Positions 15,948 to 25,513 are shown, numbered from the stretch's first letter. The stretch is 47,184 nucleotides of DNA from an uncultured Clostridia bacterium (GCA_947246685.1 CAMXSN010000011.1:1-47184); one strand, 5' to 3'. The notes: generated by a model not told the origin, from the letters alone. A program made the numbers and translations.

Positions 15948-17492
15948 CTAAAATTCGATATCGAATACTTCGTTGCAAAGACTTTCCGCATACATCGGTT
16001 CGTGGCTGACCAGAATAATCGCTCCCTCATACTTCTCCAGCGCTTCGAAAAGCGCTTCTTTGGCAGATACGTCGAGGTGGTTGGTAGGCTCGTCGAGTAT
16101 GAGTATATTGCTTTCTTTCTGCATGAGCGCGCACAGTTTTATCTTGACCTGTTCTCCGCCCGACAGATTGGATATGTATTTTGTCGCAAGATCGTTCTTG
16201 ATACCTACTCTTGCAAGCTGATTTCTGATTTCTTTCTGCGACATTTTGGGATAGGTCTCGTTCATAAACGTAATCGCGTTGATATCGGAGCGGAACTGCA
16301 AATCCTGCTCGATATAATTGATCTTTGCATTTATATTAAAAGAAAACGCGCCGCCTATCGAAGGAAGTCTCTTCATTATCGTCTTCAAAATCGTGGTTTT
16401 GCCCAGTCCGTTGGTTCCTCTCAGCCACAGTTTTGTCGTGCTGCCCATTTCAAATGATATCGGGGGCAATATCGCCTTGCCTTCGTATCCGACTTGGAGA
16501 TTTTTGACCTCGAGCATATGCTTTGTCACAAGCAACGTATATGGAAAATCAAACGTGGGCTTTTCAAACGAAACGGGTTTTTGCATGACGTCGATTCTGT
16601 CAAGCATTTTTTTACGGCTGTTAGCCATACCCGCCGTAGCGGCTCTAGCCTTGTTTCGCGCGATATAATCTTCCATCTTTTTGATTTCTCGCTGCTGTCT
16701 CTCGTAACTGTCCGCATACTGTCTGGCATTTTGTTCGTGTTGAAGAATAAACTCGTCGTAATTTCCCCAATACTTCCTGATCATTCCGTTTTCTATATTG
16801 ACAATTATCTTACACACGCTGTTGAGAAACGCCGTATCGTGCGAAATAAGTATAAACGTTCCTTTGAAAGAATCGAGATATTTTCTCAGCCAATCTATCT
16901 GTTCGAGATCCAGAAAGTTGGTAGGCTCGTCGAGCAGCATCACGTCCAATTCCTCCAACAGCAATTTGGACAGCATCAGCTTGGCTCTCTGCCCGCCGCT
17001 GAGATTTCCTATCACCGTATCGTAACCGAAGTTATTTACGCCAAGACCGTTGGCGACTTTTTTTATCTTAGAATCAAGGTCGTAGAAACCGCTGTTGTCC
17101 AACTGTTCCTGCATCGCTGCCGACTTGTTGACCATCCTATCTAGCTTGTCCATATCTTCCTCTGTCGCCATATCCGAATAAAGCTGTTCGAGCCGTTCGT
17201 TAAGAGCGTACAGATGATCGAACGATCCCTGGAGATACTCCATTACGCTTTGAGATCTGTCTATATCGGCGTGCTGATCGAGATAGCCCCATCTAATACC
17301 GTTGAGCCACTTGACCTCTCCCGCGTCCTGAGAAAGTCTGCCTGTAACAATATTCATAAAAGTTGACTTACCTGCTCCGTTAAGTCCCACGACTCCTATA
17401 TGCTCGCCGTTGTTGACTGAAAGATCGGCGTCGTTGAACAACGTCTTGGAATCAAAAATATGCGTAAGCCCTTTTATTGTCAAAACACTCAT
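15948..17492 (-). CDS. ABC-F family ATPase (ribosome-associated)
   Basis: Two ABC domains sit in one 514-residue soluble chain with no membrane segments. The first has GLNGAGKST (36-44), LSGGQRAKLMLSKLL and MLLDEPTNFLD. The second has GTNGLGKTT, LSGGEQVKIKL and LILDEPTNHLD. Between them is a charged helical linker (RQYADSYERQQREIKKMEDY...) as in ABC-F proteins that enter the ribosomal E site. Some family members protect ribosomes from antibiotics and others are housekeeping factors; the linker alone does not let me decide. Its ATG overlaps the TAA of the ClC gene by one base (TAATG), so the two are cotranslated. Confidence 0.9.
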   Translation of the reverse strand: MSVLTIKGLTHIFDSKTLFNDADLSVNNGEHIGVVGLNGAGKSTFMNIVTGRLSQDAGEVKWLNGIRWGYLDQHADIDRSQSVMEYLQGSFDHLYALNERLEQLYSDMATEEDMDKLDRMVNKSAAMQEQLDNSGFYDLDSKIKKVANGLGVNNFGYDTVIGNLSGGQRAKLMLSKLLLEELDVMLLDEPTNFLDLEQIDWLRKYLDSFKGTFILISHDTAFLNSVCKIIVNIENGMIRKYWGNYDEFILQHEQNARQYADSYERQQREIKKMEDYIARNKARAATAGMANSRKKMLDRIDVMQKPVSFEKPTFDFPYTLLVTKHMLEVKNLQVGYEGKAILPPISFEMGSTTKLWLRGTNGLGKTTILKTIMKRLPSIGGAFSFNINAKINYIEQDLQFRSDINAITFMNETYPKMSQKEIRNQLARVGIKNDLATKYISNLSGGEQVKIKLCALMQKESNILILDEPTNHLDVSAKEALFEALEKYEGAIILVSHEPMYAESLCNEVFDIEF

Positions 17493-19204
17493 TATTCACC
17501 CTGATTAATATTTTGTCCGTTATCTCCGTCTGCGTCTGAGCGCGCAACGTTTTTGCGAGACTTGCGCATCAGCTGAGATATAAATTCTTCCGTTTCGGCA
17601 AAATCCGAACTCTCCACGACTATCGTCAGTCTGTCGCCCTTGCGCAGAACCGTTTCGCCGTCGGGCACGACGCTCTCTCCGTTTTGCCTTATTATCTCAG
17701 TGACGAGGCCGTTGGCAGGCCAAATGACGTCGCTGATACGTTTGTCCGCGACAAACGTCCCTTCCTCAACGACAGCTCCGAAATATCTCTTCTCGACCTT
17801 CTCCGCGTTTTGTTCGCGAAGTCTATCGAGCAGACTGTCATAGAACGGCGTGTTGCCCAAAAGTTCCGCAACCAGATATGCGGTGAATATCGCCAACGCC
17901 GTGGGAAGGAAATCCGACTGATATCCCGAAAGCTCGACTATCAGCACTACCGCGGTAATAGGCGCGCGCACGCTTGCTCCAAAAAACGTAGTCATAGCAA
18001 TAATCACGACGGCGGAGAAATAATTCTTATCCATGCCCATCTTGACGAAAATAATCCCCATCAAAGCTCCAAGCAGCGCACCTGTCGTGAGCATTGGGAT
18101 AAACAGTCCTCCTGTCGCTCCCGAATTAAAACAAAGCAACGTCAATATAAAACGCACCGTCAGTATTCCCGCAAGCAAGATAAACGAATATTCAAGCCCG
18201 TTGTGACAAAGATGGTCGATGAGCGAATGTCCGCCCGTGTTGACAAACGCAAATCCGTTGTCAAAATACTTAGTAAAAATCAAGCCGAGCGCGCCCGTCA
18301 GCAAAAACGCAATGAGCAGTCTCGCCCAATACGGAAATTTTTTTATCCATTTATCGGTAAGCCTTTGAGAATGCACCATGACGAGATTGAAAAGTATCGC
18401 GCACGCGCCGATGACAACGCCTATCGCAATAAGTATACCGAGCACGGCGGCAAATTCACCGAAAGATCCCATTTCTTTGAAATCTCCGAAAGGTTTAAGC
18501 GATTTGATATCGAAAAGCATAGCAGTACTCGACCATTTGGCGTCTTTGATTGCCATACCCAACAGTCTGTAAGTAGCCGTGCCTGTGATTACTGCCGACG
18601 AGGCGCACATCAATATCATCGGCGATATGCGCTTGTGACATTCTTCCATAGCAAAAATTATGCCCGTAAGCGGAGCGTTGAACGCGACGGCGATACCCGC
18701 ACCCGCGCCGCCTGCGATGACGTAGCGTCTCCAAGTGAGTTTTGCTCTCATCAACTGAGTTACGCCTTGAGAAGTCATAGCGCTCAGCTGAACGCTGGGT
18801 CCCTCGCTGCCGAGCGGCAATCCGGCAAAAAAACTGATATACGAACCGATCAGCGTGCCGACAAGCGTCCTAAGCCATTTGTATGACAAAAATCCTCTGA
18901 CGCTTCCCTCCACGTTGGGTATTCCGCTTCCCCTAACGTTGGGAACGTATCTGTGCAAAAGAGCGGTAAGCAAAGCCAACGCCGCCAATCCTATAAAAAA
19001 CAACGGCAATGCCCACAGATGCGTCAACGTCGCCGAATATATTTTCTGCGAAAATTCGATTAGATAGCGCGCGCCGAAATTGAATGCTCCCACCAAAAAT
19101 CCCGAGAGAATTCCCGTCAATCCGCCGTAAGCCACGACGGGCAACACAATATTTTTGAGCTTCTCGCCCATTGACTTGACTTTAAGTCTTGCTCTGCGCT
19201 TCAT
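17492..19204 (-). CDS. ClC-family chloride transporter with C-terminal TrkA-C-like domain
   Basis: A 570-residue membrane protein with the ClC selectivity motifs GSGIPNVEG (92-100), GLPLGSEGPSVQLSA (Glu134 is the gating glutamate position) and GATGGLFIPML. Many hydrophobic helices span residues 20-460. The final 80 residues (RISDVIWPANGLVTEII...VLRKGDRLTIVVES) form a TrkA-C-like cytoplasmic domain that usually senses ligands. The gating glutamate suggests a Cl-/H+ exchanger, not proven. The start at 19204 has AGAGG only three bases away, so a nearby alternative start is possible. It is first in an operon with the ABC-F gene. Confidence 0.92.
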   Translation of the reverse strand: MKRRARLKVKSMGEKLKNIVLPVVAYGGLTGILSGFLVGAFNFGARYLIEFSQKIYSATLTHLWALPLFFIGLAALALLTALLHRYVPNVRGSGIPNVEGSVRGFLSYKWLRTLVGTLIGSYISFFAGLPLGSEGPSVQLSAMTSQGVTQLMRAKLTWRRYVIAGGAGAGIAVAFNAPLTGIIFAMEECHKRISPMILMCASSAVITGTATYRLLGMAIKDAKWSSTAMLFDIKSLKPFGDFKEMGSFGEFAAVLGILIAIGVVIGACAILFNLVMVHSQRLTDKWIKKFPYWARLLIAFLLTGALGLIFTKYFDNGFAFVNTGGHSLIDHLCHNGLEYSFILLAGILTVRFILTLLCFNSGATGGLFIPMLTTGALLGALMGIIFVKMGMDKNYFSAVVIIAMTTFFGASVRAPITAVVLIVELSGYQSDFLPTALAIFTAYLVAELLGNTPFYDSLLDRLREQNAEKVEKRYFGAVVEEGTFVADKRISDVIWPANGLVTEIIRQNGESVVPDGETVLRKGDRLTIVVESSDFAETEEFISQLMRKSRKNVARSDADGDNGQNINQGE

Positions 19205-19253
19205 AAACCTCTGTTACTCAAACCGCGCACACGCGCGTCGTTTAATCTCTAAT

Positions 19254-19283
19254 AATATATACTATAGCGAGGGAAAAAGTCAA
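19254..19283 (-). promoter_or_regulatory. Possible sigma-A promoter of the ClC/ABC-F operon
   Basis: On the minus strand TTGACT (19278-19283) and TATATT (19254-19259) are 18 bases apart. The predicted start lies about 40 bp before the ClC ATG. Confidence 0.5.
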
Positions 19284-19326
19284 GTTTATAAACTCACTTG
19301 TTACCTTGACAGAGGCTTCGCCAAAA

Positions 19327-19353
19327 TGAAAAAAGGGAGCCGAAAGCTCCCTT
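19327..19353 (-). terminator. Rho-independent terminator after the small membrane protein
   Basis: On the minus strand AAGGGAGC-TTTCG-GCTCCCTT is an eight-bp stem followed by a run of T residues. It lies about 20 bp after the stop codon of the 108-residue gene. Confidence 0.85.
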
Positions 19354-19371
19354 CTGATTAATAGCCTGCTT

Positions 19372-19698
19372 TTAGAATAGCAAGTTGCCCAAACACGCCA
19401 TGACAATGTATATGCCCATACATACGAACACAACGACTTTGAATTCCGTTCTCTTATTCCTCACGTAATAATAAGCGGAAAGACAGATTACTACGCCAAG
19501 CGCGATATCTTTGACAAGATTGACGATCTTCATCGGCCAACCGCCGCCCATTTCAAGAGCGTTCAAAATCAGATTGACGACGAAAATCACGATTGCCAAA
19601 ATGAGCACTATGCAAGCGCTCAAACCTATAAGCGCGTTCATATTGGCTCTGACAGATCTGTCTTCGACTTTTTTACTCGTAGATTTTTTCTTTGCCAT
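19372..19698 (-). CDS. Small integral membrane protein of unknown function (108 aa)
   Basis: Unrecognised. A basic N-terminus (MAKKKSTSKK) precedes three predicted membrane helices (about 24-45, 58-77 and 86-106) with a short KRTE loop. It is probably genuine, with AAGGAGG before the ATG and its own terminator. It is a single-gene unit between the ClC operon and the sigma/anti-sigma operon. Nothing in it points to transport motifs or enzymatic residues. Confidence 0.7.
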   Translation of the reverse strand: MAKKKSTSKKVEDRSVRANMNALIGLSACIVLILAIVIFVVNLILNALEMGGGWPMKIVNLVKDIALGVVICLSAYYYVRNKRTEFKVVVFVCMGIYIVMACLGNLLF

Positions 19699-19790
19699 AC
19701 CCTGATCCTCCTTAATTATTGCAAGATAATTATAGTATCACTAACCCGATATGTCAAGCGGATGATAGCTTTTTGCCCAAGGCGGCGAAT

Positions 19791-19814
19791 ACGCCGAGGC
19801 AAATGCCTCGGCGT
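19791..19814. repeat. Strong hairpin downstream of the sigma/anti-sigma operon
   Basis: ACGCCGAGGC-AAAT-GCCTCGGCGT is a ten-bp perfect stem. It lies about 50 bp after the anti-sigma stop codon, but no T-tract follows on that strand. It may mark a transcript end or protect a 3' end. Confidence 0.55.
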
Positions 19815-19863
19815 ACCATAGGGGAATTACTCGTATACAAACCTATACGGGTAAAGGCTTAAA

Positions 19864-21162
19864 TTATCTTACGCTGGCAAGGAAGTCGGCGTAGTCTTTG
19901 TCGGAAATTTCCGCTCTGCCGTCAAAAATGTCTGCGTAATCCGCTGTCCGTCTGTCGAATTGTTCTGCGAGCACGCTGACGACTTCGTCATAATACTTGC
20001 GTATGTTGCTTTCGAGCAGACTGAACTTATCCTTGTCGCTCTCCTCGATAATCGAGTTGAACAATCCGAAAAATTCGCTGTTGTAAATATATTCGCTCAC
20101 GTTGTCGACAAATTCGTACAAACTGTCTATAATCGCGTATTTTGACAGATAGTACGTAAACTCAACCGTGTTGGAAATCTCTATGCCTAGATTTTTCAGT
20201 TGGGCAGTCAAACGGTCGCATTCGTCGATAAGGGCTTTTGCTTGAGACGACAAACTAGGCGCCAGCAAAGTATCTTCGACCGCTTTATAGACCCAGTAAT
20301 TGACGTCGCACGTATCGGAGAGAACGTCGAGTTTTTCGCCAAGGCTCTCCAATATTTCTTTCTTTGCTTTGAGCCCGCGGCAGTAATTCTCTATATAACT
20401 CTCGACCTCGTTCTGAAAATCGCCTATAAATCCTTTTGCCTCGCCCAAAACGAATCTTCCTTCGCGTTGGATATCGGACATATACTTATCGAGATTTTCG
20501 CCCGCGTATTCCCAACCGCGGGACTGCGCAAATTCTTTGACACTGACGGCTGCAGTGTCCACGTATGCGTATACGTTGAGCCGTCTCAGATAGTCCTGCA
20601 ATCCGTCGGCAAGTTTTTCGGTTGTGCTGTCGACTTCTCCTCCGACGACGTTCAAAGTCACTTTGTTATCTCTGCTGTTACAATCGATATAACCGAGTTT
20701 CGCCGCTTGTTCGAGAATTTTCTCTATGCACTCCTCCGCGTCTCTTCCCTTGCACTTAGCAAGTTCGTCGGCGCTAAGCACTACGTCCCCGTCGGAATTC
20801 CCCGAAGAAAGCGCAATCACCTTGCCTTTTGCATCGGCTGTGACCACTATGCTTGGGTTGATATCAACAATATAACACACTGTTTGAGATTTATCAACTG
20901 TTCCGTCCAATTTTTTTTGCCGCGTAAAATACGCGCCCAGCACGCTGACAAGCACTACGACGACCGCAATGCAAGCAACGGCGGACACCCAAGCCGCTGC
21001 GCCGTAGCGACGGCGTGGGAAATTTACTGTATTGTTGTCGCCGGAAGAATGAGAAATATCGCCGTGCGCGTTTATCGGAGCGCGCAAAACTTTGTCGTCA
21101 AGCGGCGGCGTCTTATCTTCGATCTGAGCGTCGAGCAGCTTTTTAATATCTTTGACTTTCAT
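19864..21162 (-). CDS. RsgI-like anti-sigma factor with large extracytoplasmic domain
   Basis: A 432-residue single-pass protein. The cytoplasmic N-terminus (1-50) precedes a membrane helix (about 54-79). Residues 93-130 read VCYIVDINPSIVVTADAKGKVIALSS, the conserved RsgI periplasmic signature. It includes the Asn102-Pro103 pair where RsgI proteins of this type are known to self-cleave. The remaining 300 residues are helical and charged, with no recognised sensor module. Its ATG overlaps the sigma factor's TGA (ATGA). It would hold the cognate sigma factor at the membrane and release it upon a surface signal. Confidence 0.8.
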   Translation of the reverse strand: MKVKDIKKLLDAQIEDKTPPLDDKVLRAPINAHGDISHSSGDNNTVNFPRRRYGAAAWVSAVACIAVVVVLVSVLGAYFTRQKKLDGTVDKSQTVCYIVDINPSIVVTADAKGKVIALSSGNSDGDVVLSADELAKCKGRDAEECIEKILEQAAKLGYIDCNSRDNKVTLNVVGGEVDSTTEKLADGLQDYLRRLNVYAYVDTAAVSVKEFAQSRGWEYAGENLDKYMSDIQREGRFVLGEAKGFIGDFQNEVESYIENYCRGLKAKKEILESLGEKLDVLSDTCDVNYWVYKAVEDTLLAPSLSSQAKALIDECDRLTAQLKNLGIEISNTVEFTYYLSKYAIIDSLYEFVDNVSEYIYNSEFFGLFNSIIEESDKDKFSLLESNIRKYYDEVVSVLAEQFDRRTADYADIFDGRAEISDKDYADFLASVR

Positions 21163-21689
21163 TCTCCGTACTCCTCTTTTATTATTTTCTGCAATGTCTT
21201 TATCGCCTTGTTATACCGCCATAGCGTAGTGCCAAGTGGCATATCGAGTTGTTTTGCTATTTCTCTGTGCTTCAGTCCCGCCGCCAGATGCATAAGCACG
21301 ATTTTTGAATCCGCGGCGTCTAATCTTGTGCGAATTATTTCCAGCACAGGGATTTGCCCTTCGTCTATACGATAAGCTGCGTTGAGGTCATGCTCGTCAA
21401 AATCCGTCGGCACGCTCCGCCTCGCCTTTTTCATTTCGCTGAAAGCCGTATTCTTGGCGATTTGCATGATCCACGCAAAAGCATTACCCGATCGATACTT
21501 ATCCGCGCTGCGGCGTATCTTGACGAAAGTGTCCTGCGTAAGGTCCTCTGCCGTGTGATATTCGCCCACGACGGAAAGCAAGTAGGCAAACACCTGTTTT
21601 GACGTCTCCCTATACAATCTTTCAAACGCTTCCTCGTCTCCGCAACTCACCCTGCAAAGCAATTCATCCAACAAACCTTCGTCTCGCAC
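21159..21689 (-). CDS. ECF-type RNA polymerase sigma factor (GTG start)
   Basis: The 176-residue protein has a sigma region 2 (EEAFERLYRETSKQVFAYLLSVVGEYHTAEDLTQDTFVKI, about 18-57) and a region 4 helix-turn-helix (LKHREIAKQLDMPLGTTLWRYNKAIKTL, about 139-166), with no region 3. It starts at GTG 21689, with AGAGG five bases upstream. It is translationally coupled to an RsgI-like anti-sigma gene, which is more often seen with SigI-type sigmas. A TTGATT-17-TATAAT promoter lies upstream. Confidence 0.92.
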   Translation of the reverse strand: MRDEGLLDELLCRVSCGDEEAFERLYRETSKQVFAYLLSVVGEYHTAEDLTQDTFVKIRRSADKYRSGNAFAWIMQIAKNTAFSEMKKARRSVPTDFDEHDLNAAYRIDEGQIPVLEIIRTRLDAADSKIVLMHLAAGLKHREIAKQLDMPLGTTLWRYNKAIKTLQKIIKEEYGE

Positions 21690-21749
21690 ATATACCTCTG
21701 CAATTAATAAACTCCCGACAACGCCTTTTTATTGACGGGATACATATAA

Positions 21750-21778
21750 ATTATATTATATATTAAAATATTAATCAA
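21750..21778 (-). promoter_or_regulatory. Sigma-A-type promoter of the ECF sigma operon
   Basis: On the minus strand TTGATT (21773-21778) is 17 bases from TATAAT (21750-21755), about 60 bp before the GTG start. An extra ECF-type autoregulatory -35 (with an AAC core) was not evident by eye. Confidence 0.6.
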
Positions 21779-21802
21779 TATAAATACCGTTGCGATATTC
21801 AT

Positions 21803-22640
21803 TCTATCATTCTGAGCGCAATGCAGTAGAAGAATCTAATCAATTAGTTTTGTCATTTCGATTGCAACTGTTGAGATATTTCGACTGCGCTGTCGCTCCG
21901 CTCAATATGACAGAACTTTTTAGTTAAGTATCTTAGTAAGAATAACTAATCTAGTTCAAATTAAAAATATTAATGTCACCCTGAGCGAAACGAAGTGAAG
22001 TCGAACGGGTCTCAACATATTAATAAATTGATTAGATTTCTCCACTGCGGTCGAAATGACATATATCAGATATAATACGTCATTCTGAGTGAAGTCGAAG
22101 AATGACAAAATAAAAGTGAATAAACAAACTTGCAGTAGTATAACAATCTTAGTTGAATTGCCAAATGTCCTTTATGTCATATTGAGCGAAGTGTAACGTA
22201 GTCGAAATATCTCAACAGTATGAAAGTAAAAAAGATGAGATTCTTCGACTGCGCTCAGAATGACAGAACATATAAACATAGTGGACAATAATATGTCACC
22301 CTGAGCGAAACGCAGTGAAGTCGAACGGGTCTCAACATATTAATAAATTGATGAGATTTCTCCACTGCGGTCGAAATGACATATCACATTATAATCCGTC
22401 ATTCTGAGCGTAGTCGAAGAATCTCATCCGTTTTATTTCTTCATCAATGTGAAATAGCGATTACTGCGTTATGCTATTAACGTCAATCGCGTCAGCATCT
22501 CAACCGCTTAACAAAGACCGCCAAAATGCGCGCAAAGCGGCATTTTCGTTTGGGCGGAAGGGAGTAATCTGACTGATAATACGGCAAGTTTATTTGATAT
22601 AAATATACTTGCCGGTCAAAAGGCGAGATTACGCACTCGT
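21803..22640. repeat. Mosaic array of dispersed hairpin repeats (array 1)
   Basis: This gene-free stretch is built from units of the form GTC-arm-TGAGCG...GTCGA-arm-TCTC in both orientations. Examples are ACCC/GGGT at 21978-22010, ATATT/AATAT at 22179-22210 and ATTCT/AGAAT at 22401-22422. It also holds a TAGCGATT...CGTTATGCTATTAACG hairpin near 22452-22490 and a CCGCC...GGCGG element at about 22528-22567. About 150 bp (from about 22292) recur almost unchanged at about 33074. No convincing gene lies inside. Confidence 0.85.
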
Positions 22641-22758
22641 CTACGCTTGGTGTGTTCAAAGCGTTCCTATTGATAAAATAACGAAATATACTCATAGGGT
22701 TTAAGATGTTATAATTAACAGGTATAATACATTATGTGGATAAAAGATATGTGTCCAA

Positions 22759-22774
22759 ACACAAGATATTGTGG
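22759..22774. promoter_or_regulatory. Possible NrdR box upstream of nrdD
   Basis: ACACAAGATATTGTGG is close to the NrdR consensus (ACACWATATATWGTGT type), an ATP/dATP-responsive repressor site found before ribonucleotide reductase genes. NrdR sites usually occur in pairs about 31 bp apart; the matching position upstream (near 22729) is only a weak match. It lies about 50 bp upstream of the nrdD -35 box. Confidence 0.4.
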
Positions 22775-22825
22775 TTTGTCAAGCGTTTTTGCTGAAATTT
22801 TTTCACAAAAATTTACTGTTTTGTA

Positions 22826-22854
22826 TTGCATAAGCATTAACGTTATGCTATAAT
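22826..22854 (+). promoter_or_regulatory. Sigma-A promoter of nrdD-nrdG
   Basis: TTGCAT (22826-22831) and a perfect TATAAT (22849-22854) are separated by 17 bases, giving a leader of about 30 nt to the ATG at 22891. Confidence 0.75.
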
Positions 22855-22890
22855 CAGTTTTGCAATTAAGAAAAATGAGAGGAGAAAATT

Positions 22891-25008
22891 ATGTACGTAA
22901 TCAAAAAAGACGGCACAAAAGAAGAATACAACGTCCAGAAAGTAGTTACTGCGGTCAATAAATCCGCTTACCGCGCTCTCGTCAAATTCAGCGAGGAGGA
23001 CATCCAGTTTATCTGCGACTTCGTCAACAAGAAGGTCGCCGCGATGAACAAGGACTTTATCAGCATTAGCGAAATGCACAACGTTGTCGAATATGCCCTC
23101 GAATCGCTCAATCCGTCGGTAGCAAAGAGCTATAAGGATTACCGCAACTACAAGCAAGATTTCGTACATATGCTCGACGAAGTATACAAAAAGAGCCAAG
23201 CCATAATGTATATCGGCGACAAGGAGAACTCCAACTCCGACAGCGCTCTCGTATCCACGAAAAGGAGCCTGATATTCAATCAACTCAATAAAGAGCTGTA
23301 TCAAAAGTTTTTCTTGACCAAAGACGAATTACAGGCGTGCCGCGACGGATTTATATACATACACGATATGTCTGCCCGCCGCGATACGATGAACTGCTGT
23401 CTGTTCGACGTGGCAACAGTGCTCAAAGGCGGATTCGAGATGGGCAACATCTGGTACAACGAACCCAAGACGCTCGACGTTGCGTTCGACGTTATCGGAG
23501 ATATCGTTCTTTCCGCGGCAAGTCAGCAATACGGCGGTTTTACCGTGCCTCAGGTTGACAAAATATTAGAACCGTATGCCGAAAAGAGTTTCCAAAAACA
23601 ATACGACAGATACAAATCGCTCGGTCTCAGCGACGACAAAGCCGAAGAAGAGGCAGTCAAAGACGTCAAAAAAGACATGATGCAGGGATTCCAAGGCTGG
23701 GAGTACAAGTTCAACACGGTTGCGTCCTCTAGAGGCGACTATCCGTTTATAACAATCACGGGCGGACTTGGCACGTCGAGATTTGCCAAAATGGCAAACA
23801 TCTGCATGCTGGAAGTACGCAAGAACGGACAAGGCAAAAAAGAATGCAAAAAGCCTGTGCTCTTCCCCAAAATCGTATTCCTTTACGACGAGAACCTGCA
23901 CGGTCCCGGCTGTCCGCTCGAGGACGTATTCGAGGCTGGCGTGGAATGTTCGTCCAAGACGATGTATCCTGACTGGCTGTCGTTGACGGGCGAAGGCTAC
24001 GTGGCAAGCATATACAAAAAATACGGAGAAGTCATATCCCCTATGGGTTGCAGAGCTTTTCTCTCTCCCTGGTATGAAAAAGGCGGTATGTACCCTGCCG
24101 ACGAAAATGACAAGCCTATCTTTGTAGGCAGATTCAATATCGGCGCGGTAAGTCTGCATTTGCCTATGATCTATGCAAAAGCAAAGCAGGAATCTAGAGA
24201 TTTCTACGAAGTCCTCGACTATTATCTCCAATTAATACGGCAGCTACATCAGCGCACGTACGAATATCTCAGCCAAATGCGAGCCTCCACCAATCCGCTT
24301 GCATATTGCGAAGGCGGTTTCTACGGCGGACATCTCAAATACAGCGACAAGATAGGTCCCCTTCTCAAAGCGTCGACAGCGTCGTTCGGCATCACTGCGC
24401 TTAATGAATTGCAGGAAATTCACAACAAAAAATCCATTGCCGAAGACGGACAGTTCGCATTGGAAGTTATGCAGTATATCAACGACCGTATCAACCAATT
24501 CAAAGAAGAAGATCATATACTCTACGCAATGTACGGCACGCCTGCGGAAAGTCTGTGCGGATTGCAGGTAGAACAGTTCAGAAAGCAGTTTGGAATAGTG
24601 CCCAACGTAAGCGACAGACCTTACGTGACCAATTCTTTCCACTGCCACGTGTCCGAAGATTTGACGCCGATACAAAAGCAAAATCTCGAAAAGAGGTTCT
24701 GGGATTTGCTCAACGGCGGCAAAATACAATACGTCAAATATCCTATCGATTACAACAAAGAAGCTATACGCACGCTTATCAGACGAGCTATGGCATTGGG
24801 CTTCTACGAAGGCGTCAACCTTTCTCTTGCATACTGCGACGATTGCGGTCATCAAGAATTGAGCATGGACGTATGCCCCAAGTGCGGCAGCAGAAACCTT
24901 ACCAAGATCGACAGGATGAACGGTTATCTATCCTACTCTCGCGTAAAAGGCGACACTAGACTCAATGCCGCTAAGATGGCGGAAATACAAGACAGGAAGA
25001 GTATGTGA
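22891..25008 (+). CDS. nrdD: Anaerobic ribonucleoside-triphosphate reductase NrdD (class III)
   Basis: NrdD reduces ribonucleotides to deoxyribonucleotides without oxygen, using a glycyl radical made by NrdG. The 705-residue protein starts with an ATP-cone (MYVIKKDGTKEEYNVQKVVTAV, about 1-90), the allosteric site. The catalytic barrel shows NCCLFDV, GVECSSKTMYPDW, SPMGCRAFLS and GRFNIGAVSLHLP. Near the end are two CxxC pairs (CDDCGH, CPKCGS) for structural zinc. The RMNGYLSYSR segment carries the radical glycine. A GAGAGGAG site precedes the ATG. It overlaps functionally with nrdG, which begins one base after the stop. Confidence 0.96.
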   Translation: MYVIKKDGTKEEYNVQKVVTAVNKSAYRALVKFSEEDIQFICDFVNKKVAAMNKDFISISEMHNVVEYALESLNPSVAKSYKDYRNYKQDFVHMLDEVYKKSQAIMYIGDKENSNSDSALVSTKRSLIFNQLNKELYQKFFLTKDELQACRDGFIYIHDMSARRDTMNCCLFDVATVLKGGFEMGNIWYNEPKTLDVAFDVIGDIVLSAASQQYGGFTVPQVDKILEPYAEKSFQKQYDRYKSLGLSDDKAEEEAVKDVKKDMMQGFQGWEYKFNTVASSRGDYPFITITGGLGTSRFAKMANICMLEVRKNGQGKKECKKPVLFPKIVFLYDENLHGPGCPLEDVFEAGVECSSKTMYPDWLSLTGEGYVASIYKKYGEVISPMGCRAFLSPWYEKGGMYPADENDKPIFVGRFNIGAVSLHLPMIYAKAKQESRDFYEVLDYYLQLIRQLHQRTYEYLSQMRASTNPLAYCEGGFYGGHLKYSDKIGPLLKASTASFGITALNELQEIHNKKSIAEDGQFALEVMQYINDRINQFKEEDHILYAMYGTPAESLCGLQVEQFRKQFGIVPNVSDRPYVTNSFHCHVSEDLTPIQKQNLEKRFWDLLNGGKIQYVKYPIDYNKEAIRTLIRRAMALGFYEGVNLSLAYCDDCGHQELSMDVCPKCGSRNLTKIDRMNGYLSYSRVKGDTRLNAAKMAEIQDRKSM

Positions 25009-25009
25009 T

Positions 25010-25498
25010 ATGCGTTACCACAATATTACCAAAGACGATATGCTCAACGGCGACGGGCTGCGCGTCGTACTGTGGGTTGCCGGCTGCACACATCACTGCA
25101 AAGACTGTCAAAATCCTATCACCTGGGACGTCAACGGCGGATTGGAATTCGGTGAAAACGAAAAGCAAGAGATCTTCGACGAACTTGCAAAATCATATAT
25201 TTCGGGCATAACGTTCTCCGGCGGAGATCCGTTGCACCCTGCCAACAGACAGCCTGTCTGCGAACTTGCAAAAGAAATAAAAGCCAAATTTCCCGCCAAG
25301 ACGATATGGCTTTACAGCGGATTTGAATGGGAGAGCGTCAAAGATTGGGAAATCGTCAATTACATAGACGTAATGGTCGACGGAAGATTTGTGGCAGAAC
25401 TGCTCGATCCTCAGCTATATTGGAAGGGATCTAGCAACCAAAGAGTTATCGACGTGCCCGCCACGTTAAAATCCGGACAAGTCGTACTGCATGCATAA
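25010..25498 (+). CDS. nrdG: Anaerobic ribonucleotide reductase activase NrdG (radical SAM)
   Basis: NrdG uses S-adenosylmethionine and a 4Fe-4S cluster to place the glycyl radical on NrdD. The 162-residue protein has the radical-SAM triad CTHHCKDC (Cys26, Cys30, Cys33), TFSGGDPLHP for SAM binding, and IWLYSGFEWE. The frame is open further upstream, inside nrdD, but the ATG at 25010 right after the nrdD stop gives the standard N-terminus (MRYHNITKDDMLNGDGLR), with AGGAAGAG as the binding site. A run of strong hairpins follows the gene. Confidence 0.95.
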   Translation: MRYHNITKDDMLNGDGLRVVLWVAGCTHHCKDCQNPITWDVNGGLEFGENEKQEIFDELAKSYISGITFSGGDPLHPANRQPVCELAKEIKAKFPAKTIWLYSGFEWESVKDWEIVNYIDVMVDGRFVAELLDPQLYWKGSSNQRVIDVPATLKSGQVVLHA

Positions 25499-25513
25499 TT
25501 GCGCGATATATCA

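Noticed and set aside
21803..22640. CRISPR array
   Set aside because: The repeats are in mixed orientation, of several types and irregularly spaced, with no unique spacers of constant length and no cas genes.
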